From Durusdinium trenchii (lineage: Eukaryota; Sar; Dinophyceae; Suessiales; Symbiodiniaceae): a DNA stretch of 64,000 nt. Positions 56,798 through 64,000 of the stretch are shown one piece after another (position 1 is the first letter of the stretch; each line of letters begins with the position of its first letter). The stretch lies in contig CAXAMN010015446.1 in the NCBI GenBank assembly GCA_963970005.1, forward strand, positions 48,882 to 112,881, read 5' to 3'. Made by a program: the position numbers and the translations under genes. The notes beneath the pieces are model-generated. The model had not been told where the DNA came from, did no database searches, and saw nothing but the letters and a program-made list of their open reading frames with translations.

Positions 56798-58324
56798 ACA
56801 GCTTGAGCGGGCAATTTTCTAGACTTCGCACGACCTTACAGGCCTGCGGTTTCCAGTGACATGCCTATGAGTATGTATGCGGCTGGTACTATGAGCCTCG
56901 ACATTTACTGTAGCTGGTAGGAACAATTTCGAACAGTCGTGCCAAACTTGTAGCCAAAGTACACAGATATCGGACATCATTCCGACTAGCCGAAAAAGCT
57001 TTGTCGTTGCATCTAAAGCGTGGACCAAGTGAGCTTGCCTGTTAAGAGACGGCCGCCTGGAAGAAATAGACAGAGTAAGATAGAATAAGTCCCCAGACGC
57101 ATGTTCACCGTTGTAAGGAAACTTGATGAGAGTGGACAAGATTTTGTGCACAGGGAGTTGTGGAGCATCCCCTCCCAGAGGCCTTAGGTATGCGCTTTGT
57201 GGGTGAACGAGAAGCGGACGTTCAACATGTGACAATCTCACCTCCCCAGCAATAAACGAAGAGATAAATGCACTTCGTTGTAACCTAATTGGTGGACACG
57301 AGTGGGAGCTGTACTCATTTTGAAAATTATGTCTACAGGTTGTGCATTGCTTTATATACGTCAAAATAGTAGTCTTGACTTGTTGCGCAACTTGTTACAC
57401 GCCGCACATCGTTGATCCCTCTGACACATGTAGTGCTCCAAAGTAAGTAGTCCTTGAGCTCCAAGAACAAACAACGCCATTGAAGCGAGAAAGCTAAAAC
57501 GGAACGTAACCAAAAGCCTTAAAACAAAATGAAGCCCAGACACCAAAATGAAGCCACACACGCATCTTAGCAACTTGAGGCTGGAAGCTGTACTTTGAAC
57601 AGACTGGCACAGAAGCTCTAAGGAATCCTTGATCGTGCAAAATCCAAAAAGGCATCACCGGAGAACCAAAGGAACCAGAAAACTTACAAGTAACATCAAG
57701 TAAACCTTTGCTGGAGCAGCCTAAGCCCCCACCTCTAAAGAAGCGCAGGTGGGTTGCTGGGGTGCCTACAAAACATCGTGACCAACAGTTGCTTTCAACA
57801 GCCCAGCAAGACGTAGAGCATGATGTTGACTTTTGCATTAGAGTCTTAGAGTTGTTCACAGCAGGCTGCGGAACAATTAATCAAGATGAATCAAGCTGAA
57901 TCAAGTTGAATCAAGTGAACATTTCCTCAAGCGGTGGTGCCACTCAAGTGGTGAGAAGAAAAAGGTATAAAGACCGGTGCCTAGATTGAGGTGCCACAGA
58001 AGTGTGCCCGTTCGAAAACCTCCAGCTCGTTTTCTCCTCACTGGACTCGCCTTGAATGCCTCATGGACCCAAGACCACCTGCTCCTGGCTTTAGCTTGCT
58101 CTTTCCTTCGAGACCCTCTGTCGCTACGTCATTGACTCCGTTGTCTTCGGATACCAGCGCTGCCTGCCCTGAGGGGTGCCCTTGAACGGGCTGTTCACCG
58201 TCCACTCCTCCTTTTTGGCGTTTACAAATTGGCTGGCTCAACACTAAATCACTAAATGTTTGAACTCTTTTCTGCATGCTAGGTGGTCCTGGTATTCGTG
58301 CTGTAGTTCATTGAGTATCGGGTA

Positions 58325-58348
58325 TGTGTATATATATATATATAGTAT
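58325..58348. repeat. TA microsatellite
   Basis: gtgtatatatatatatatag. Confidence 0.9.
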
Positions 58349-59572
58349 TTTTTGAACAGTCTCGCCGACGCGTTATCGAAGACCGTTTTTGCATGGACTT
58401 GCGGTGTTGGAAATGTTGTCCTCCAGCATGGGGCAAGTCCCTGAAGAACTTCAGCATACGGCTGCCGAAACAAGTCAGACAGTACGAAGAAGGTTTGGAT
58501 CTGTTTTTTGCATTCGGCGTCGGCGTCTCCAATTTTTTTGCCGAGTGCCATGGGCAACATGCAGAAGCTGCGCATAACAGACAATAAGCCAGAAGGGCTC
58601 GGGGCCTTGCACAAATGAGTGGGGATCAAATGCATTTGCTCGAGCGGTGAAGTGGCGCAAGAACAGGTCCTGGAAGGATGCAAGTCTGAACCGATTTTGC
58701 GTCACACGTCGTTCACCCTTTTTTCGTAGCGGGAAGATGTGCATTTGAACTTGACGTCGTCAGACACACATGTAACGACAACTACACCCGTGTTCACGCA
58801 GCGCGTGGGTAAAGAAAGACAGGTGCTGCGCGGCAACTCTCCGCAGGCGGGCATGACAACCCATCTGGGGGGGAGGACGCGACAGTGATCGCCAAAAAAA
58901 ATCAGAGTTTGACCTTGGCCGCGCCTCAGGGACGGAAAAACATGTCATCACTGCAGTGGTGCAACTCGGTTTTGATCACTGCGGACCCCGGCGCTGGCAT
59001 TCAAAGCTGGCAATGCTGGCAAAGCCGAGAAGCCTACGTCAAAATCATTCTTCATTCCGCATCCCATTCCTTATGTAGCTGCTATGGTCAGGATGCAAAC
59101 TTGTCACGGAAAACTCGCCTCCATCTGAACGTGGCGGTGCTCGTGAACCGCGGTTGACTTGAAAAACGGGTCGGCTGGGCTCTCCTCAGCAAAATAAAGG
59201 CCGGAAACCTCCGTGGCTGTTGGTTTTTTTAAATGACAGACAACGACACCCAACTCGGAAAGCTTGGGGGGAGGGGCGCGAGGTGAAAAGTTAAGCGCAT
59301 GTTGGCAAAGAATGGCAAAGCCGAACAGGTGAAACGGCTGAATGTCAAGGATGTGGATTGAGACAACTGAACGACATCAGTGAAAATCTATCAACGATGC
59401 ACGAGGCGGAGGAGATCATGATCAAGCACACCACGACGCCGACAGAAGAAACCCTTGACTCTTGACTGTCCCACTAGGTGACCACCGAGCAGCGCGTCCA
59501 ACAGTCACGGGTGCTTCAAGGCCGAAGTTGCCCCGTGGAGCGGGCGCCCGCTCACGTGTACTGGCTTGCAGC

Positions 59573-59626
59573 CACCTGCTGCTGCTGCTGCTGATGCTGC
59601 TGCTGCTGCTGCTACTGCTGCTGGCA
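59573..59626. repeat. CTG microsatellite
   Basis: About sixteen ctg/atg/cta units. The frames give poly-Leu, poly-Ala or poly-Ser chains that are artefacts. Confidence 0.95.
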
Positions 59627-60280
59627 AGTCCAAAAGCCATGCGTGCCAACATGTCTTGGTGGAAGTCATGCATCAGTGTTTTCATAGATGCAAAAGGTTC
59701 ACATCGATCTTTGACCTTGCTCAAAACAAACTGTTTCAACATTTGAAACTAGACAGAAGCAAGCACCCGTCGTGGACAGAATGCCATCAAACACGAACAA
59801 ACTGCGTTGCCGATATTTTTGCACAGCGGTGCCCAACACAAGCCCAAAGACAAGCCGGCGCGTTTTTCCACGAAGGTGCGCATGCCCCCGCTGCGCCTTC
59901 CACACCGGGCCCTCATCTCCCAGCAGTTCTTCCGCCAGCGAGCCGCCCAGTCCGAGCCCTAACGGGCGGCCCGCTGCCATGTTCATCACCATCATGATCA
60001 CCGTGGGGCACCGCGCGGAAGCTCAGGCTGGAGCCTCAAGCTCCGCCACAAAGTCGGCAGCAGGAGCGCGCCTGTAGGGGTAAGGGGGTTCTGACGAACC
60101 TTTGCGTGCCCAAAGGCAAACCTCCAACTATGGACTTCGGTCAAGAAATCATTTCGCATTTGGCCCTTCCAGCGAGCCAAAATATGCTAGATATTTTTTC
60201 AACTGGACCTCGTGCTAGAGCAATGTCCTTGTTTCTGTCCACAACATGCCGGATGACCCTATAAAAACCGTCAGCAACCC

Positions 60281-61250
60281 ATGTGCATGCTGGGCATATG
60301 GGCATATGTTCATGCTGCATGCATCCTCAGCAGTTATTATCAGCACAGGGCTAGGCAGGTCACAACATTCGAGTTAGCCTTTGGACGAGAGTATCTGCAA
60401 GCAATGACTTTTGGAGAACATGTGGTGCTGATGAGCCGACAGTCAGGAGTGACACATGGCCCACAGTGGCTACAGGGAATGTGGGTTGGAAAGGCAGGAG
60501 AAAGCCGGAGAGCAGCCGCTCGACGAGTACATACTGTCAGTTCATCGGTGCTGTTCACCAACGGGTGTCTGATACGGTCATGGCCAAAATCACGAAAACA
60601 CAGTTTTTAGTTCATGTGAGGCCGAATTTGTGGCTTTAACTGTGGAGCAGCAGAAGCTGATCAGGTCCGAGGCCCATGGCAATTCTCGACATCAAGTCGA
60701 TCACAGATTCTTCATCCCGCAATGCCTTCACAGACAGGATGGGTGTTGGATCCAGAAACTATCCTTGAACATCGCAGGGGTTCCTACTTTGTGGATTGTG
60801 TCTGGGTTTCCCATTTTGGGTGGACGAGTTCCTGAGTCATGAAGATGGTGGAGCTGGACATGAACGAGGAGAAGAAGACTTCGCGAAGCGTCATGTGAGA
60901 GATGCTGAGATGCTACAAACCTTTCGCCAACCGAAGAAGAAGGCAAACCCGTGGAACACGCAGAGTGAACATGGAAAAGAACAACGAGAAGAAGGTTGTG
61001 TTTGAGACTGCAACCAAGAAGTTCCCCCACATTGGAGGACCGAGTTTTCGGGGTTAATAACAAGACTCCCATCACTTCATGGACGGAGGCGCCTGTACAT
61101 GATGTTCGGCCACGTGATCTTGTGGAACCACGAGGACGACTGCGGCCACCAGGTGTTTGCAGATGTAGTGATCAAACGCAGTTGGGAAAGCCGCTGGGAC
61201 GAGCGTGTGGCAGAGTATGCTCGACGCGGCGTCTAGCGAGTTGACAGCTT
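60281..61250 (+). pseudogene. copia-type integrase C-terminal fragment
   Basis: TTFELAFGREYLQAMTFGEH, then GPQWLQGMWVGKAGES and a VLFTNGCLIRSW strand (60360-60585), follow the C-terminal integrase pattern of algal copia elements (FGR-Y....FGE......W..G.WLGK....T.......R). Downstream pieces are acidic linker sequence in changing frames (GGAGHERGEEDFAKRHVRDA near 60850-60910). A third copia-type relic, unrelated in position to the other two. Confidence 0.6.
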
Positions 61251-62870
61251 GCAACGAAGCAGCCAACGACGAAGTCGAGACGTCTCTTCCTGCTTGGTCT
61301 GGTTGAGCGAGCAAGGGAGGCCTTCTCCAGCACAGCCTTTTCATGTTCCAACTCTGCCACCAATTGCTTCAACCCCCCCATCCTAGCCAGGAGCCCCCAG
61401 GTCGTGCAGAGTGTTGGTAGCAGGAACGTTTTTTTTGTTTTTTCCACGAACTTGCGAACTTGGGCCACCAGCAGCGGTAGTTACACAGCCTGTACTAAGG
61501 GTAGAAACTTATGACCTCATTGCAACAACGGTCACGGAGGACATTACAAAGAAACCTTGTTCCGTTTGCTTTAAGCGAGCCATAAGGCCATGCAAGCACC
61601 CACCCTTTTACTGTAGGCCTTTCGGGTCCAAACTGCAGCGCTGCTGAAATGTAGACACGTTCGATCCCTTTTCATTGTATGGAGTGGTGCTCCGTGCCCT
61701 CCTCCGTGGTTTTGCTTGCTCAAGCACTTCCGCCGCCAGCCAAATTCAGGATTTTGGTTTTGCTGATTACTGGGCCTGGCGCCGTTGTCGCTCGATGTAG
61801 GCTCCGGAGGCATCCCCCTCACCTTGTTGGGAGAAGGCATCCTCCTGAGTGAGAATAGGCCGTGCCCCACCGCAGCGCCCGCCTCGGGCGCCATCGCCAG
61901 GAGCGAAGCAAGGAGCCCTCGCTGATTGAAACATATAGATATATCACGCCGTGTAGGCAGCGCCCGAAATTTGAAAAAGATTGCCAACGTAAGGAAAGTG
62001 CGTGCTTTTGCTTTGAGAAAAAACATAGCTACATGAAGCATCGAACAGCCGAACCACATACGCCAGATGAGCCTCATAAGAATGGACAAGAATTCGTTTA
62101 AATTTTTTTGAATTGATTATGAAACTTGTCACGCCCCTGCATTTGGAGTCTTGTGAAGGGGCACGTGGACAGCGATTTGTTTGCATTGTCGCGATGTTTG
62201 CGCGCCCCACATCCAGACTCCAAACAACACAACTGCAATGTGATGTGGGGAGTGCGCGACGCACCGCGTGACAGGTCCGGAAAAACCAGCTGCAACAGCG
62301 GAAGCTTGGTTGCAAACATTCCTCCCAATTTGACTTTGCAAACAACAAACGAACTCGGAAAAACAGGATGTAAACGATATACACGTTACTACTCAGCGTG
62401 TCCAGGTTCTTTGGAGCGTACCAACACCATATGATAAAAAATGGGGTGGCTGGTGGGGCGGGCCAATTGGGTCACCATGTGTTGCGGTTTGGTCGTTGCT
62501 TGCTGTTTATTGCTTTGTTTGTCATGGTGCGTTGTCCATGCTTTATTTCAAACAGTGTGGCCACACTACGGGTTCTTACGGTTGTGGTTAAGGGCGGGTG
62601 TTTGATCAGAGGTTTTCGTCTGCTGCCGCTGCTGTTTCACTGCTACTGAGAGTGCGTTCATTCACAGGCTCGCAGACATCTGTTGGGCGCTTCTCGACTG
62701 CGGATTTCGCGCACTTTTGACACGGCGGCGGTCTTCGGCGCTTTGACGCCTGCGCGCTCTCACGCATGTGCTTTTACATTGTCCCTTCATATGTGTGCTC
62801 TCTGGGCCTTCAGGTAGGTCCCTAGAAGCCTGGACGTGGACCTAGGCCAAGACACCAAGACTTAGACAAC
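61251..62870. other. intergenic, no supported gene
   Basis: Nothing recognised. 62550-62600 contains a phrase (cactacgggttcttacggttg) similar to one at about 47645-47680, so a dispersed repeat is likely. Confidence 0.4.
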
Positions 62871-62874
62871 CTCG

Positions 62875-62966
62875 ATCGCCACCAACCACCACCACCGCCG
62901 CCACCACCACCACCACCGCCGCCGCCACCACCACCACCACCACGACCACCACCACCACCACCACCT
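62875..62966. repeat. CCA/CCG microsatellite
   Basis: About thirty ccacca/ccgccg units. The minus strand reads poly-Gly. Confidence 0.95.
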
Positions 62967-63592
62967 ATGAAGGTTAACTTCAAGTTGGAAACTCGTAAGA
63001 ACCCAAAAGAAAACAGTTGAAACCTTTTCGAACGTGTTCGATCGAACGGAATCCCTCGGCCGCGATCAGCCGAAACGCCCACGCCCGTCCCAGCGTGCAA
63101 CGCACCTTTTGCGTCACACCTTGAGCCACAGTCAGTGGCGAGTGGTACACTTCTCGATTTGTCGCTCTGGACGCGACATGCATCGAATGCACCCGGACAA
63201 TGCGTAAGCGCATCACCCGGGTTGATGTCGCTCTGGGCGCGACAGGCATTTGAACGAAGCTCAAAAACAGTCCATGTCAACTGCAAGTTTCTACGAAAAG
63301 CTTCCGTGCATACTGCAGTACACTTCTTGATTTGTGCGTGTATGGAAACATGAGAACAACTGTGTTTGACCGAAAGGACAGCTTCGAACGAGGTGTCGAA
63401 CTTTCACACCCTCCCTCGAACACATGTTGTGGTATAGTTGTATTACTCTATCACATTTATAGGCCTTTACAGGCGAGCCAAGCTAGGATCACTTCGAGAT
63501 CCGAATGCACTGCTTGCAAGGCTTCACTGTCCTAGTGCAGTATTGCACAAGTGGATTACCCTGCAGGCATGGACATGTATTGTCCTGCTGGA

Positions 63593-64000
63593 CTAGGTCG
63601 GGCGTTCAAAATTGAAGCACAGGGTCTGCTCACTGCTACTGAGGCTTTCAGCGAGGCAATCCGGACACAAAGGTCGCTTGACCACATCCTTCTCCTTCAT
63701 CTTCCTCACCAAGCCGCAGGCGGTAGCATGGATCCGCTCGCCAGTTCGGATACAGATCACATAAATTGGCGGCTCAGAGCTCGTCTCATTAGCCGGTGAG
63801 GTCGATGGGATCTCTTCTGCCCCTTTGCCACGTCCTGGAGGAGAATGGCTTGGAGGGTGTGGTGATGAGCTCTTCGGAGGCGAACAGCTCGGTGGATGTG
63901 GAGAAGCACTTGATGTCGGGATCATGTCCCAATCTCCATTGGATGAGCTCTTTTCTCCATCATCAGCAGCCGTGGCATACCCTTCAATCTTCTTCTTGCC
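63593..64000 (-). CDS. unknown protein, 3' part, runs off the right edge
   Basis: The frame is open from the window edge down to its stop near 63593-63595, so the true start lies outside. It begins KKKIEGYATAADDGEKSS, followed by a proline-serine segment with PHPPS.SPPKSSSPHPPSHSPP repeats. A small Cys/His module, YVICIRTGERIHATACGLVR then PLCPDCL, comes last, before a short tail. The module (C, H-x3-C, C-x2-C) could bind zinc. Similar small modules occur near the ends of proteins in dinoflagellate mobile elements as far as I recall, but I cannot name a family. Confidence 0.5.
   Translation of the reverse strand, partial: GKKKIEGYATAADDGEKSSSNGDWDMIPTSSASPHPPSCSPPKSSSPHPPSHSPPGRGKGAEEIPSTSPANETSSEPPIYVICIRTGERIHATACGLVRKMKEKDVVKRPLCPDCLAESLSSSEQTLCFNFERPT

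Larger units (their letters stand above)
56820..60270. other. intergenic with small repeats
   Basis: No supported gene. 57880-57915 has four units of aatcaag(a/c)tg, 58327-58347 is a TA run and 59573-59626 is a CTG run. A 64-codon piece ending at 57898 (KKRRWVAGVPTKHRDQQ) may be a scrap of coding sequence of unknown origin. Confidence 0.4.

Noticed and set aside
59566..59997. Ala-rich 143-codon frame
   Set aside because: Created by the CTG microsatellite.
62822..63286. Gly-rich minus-strand frame
   Set aside because: Created by the CCA/CCG microsatellite.
1..64000. Spliced-leader RNA, tRNA, rRNA or CRISPR
   Set aside because: I looked for the conserved dinoflagellate spliced-leader sequence, cloverleaf-like tRNA features and spaced identical repeats and saw none; a covariance-model scan would be decisive.

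Overview
The window looks like a nuclear scaffold of a dinoflagellate, most likely a Symbiodiniaceae-type alga. The reasons are: introns whose 5' splice sites are GT, GC or GA but whose 3' sites are almost always AG|G; genes cut into very small exons; polypyrimidine-AG sites just upstream of start codons, as expected for spliced-leader trans-splicing; heavy loads of micro- and minisatellites; and many decayed copia-, DIRS- and LINE-type retroelements. I saw no tRNA, rRNA, CRISPR, operon or bacterial gene signal. All three clear host genes are on the + strand.

Layout. 539-1546: a gene for a small protein with two C2HC zinc fingers. 2349-10054: a DIRS-order (PAT/Ngaro-type) tyrosine-recombinase retrotransposon with a split-direct-repeat architecture and several frameshifts. 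10707-28865: a GH27 alpha-galactosidase-type gene that I reconstruct as 17 exons, some only 20-30 nt. One 5.9-kb intron is packed with satellites and one 9.0-kb intron carries a whole decayed copia-type element. 28.9-41.1 kb: long stretch with no supported gene, with simple repeats and a C/T-rich part. 41127-42777: a terminal-inverted-repeat element of 1.65 kb carrying an array of small palindromes and a minisatellite. 43.0-46.7 kb: a second decayed copia-type polyprotein. 47.2-49.0 kb: a possible RING-finger relic and two satellite arrays. 49133-55367: ribosomal protein uL18 (RPL5), split by a 5.24-kb GC-AG intron that contains a decayed LINE. 55.4-64 kb: mostly empty, with a copia integrase scrap (about 60.3-61.2 kb), an unknown minus-strand reading frame and a minus-strand gene fragment running off the right edge.

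The main result is the GH27 gene. No single reading frame shows it, because each exon is too short. Joining exons at phase-consistent G[T/C/A]...AG sites gives 399 codons including the stop. The product has a signal-peptide-like start, both expected catalytic aspartates and the family motifs in the usual order. The same splice grammar explains the RPL5 intron (GC-AG). The host genes do not form a pathway; the window shows how dinoflagellate introns and intergenic DNA take in satellites and retroelements while coding frames stay intact.
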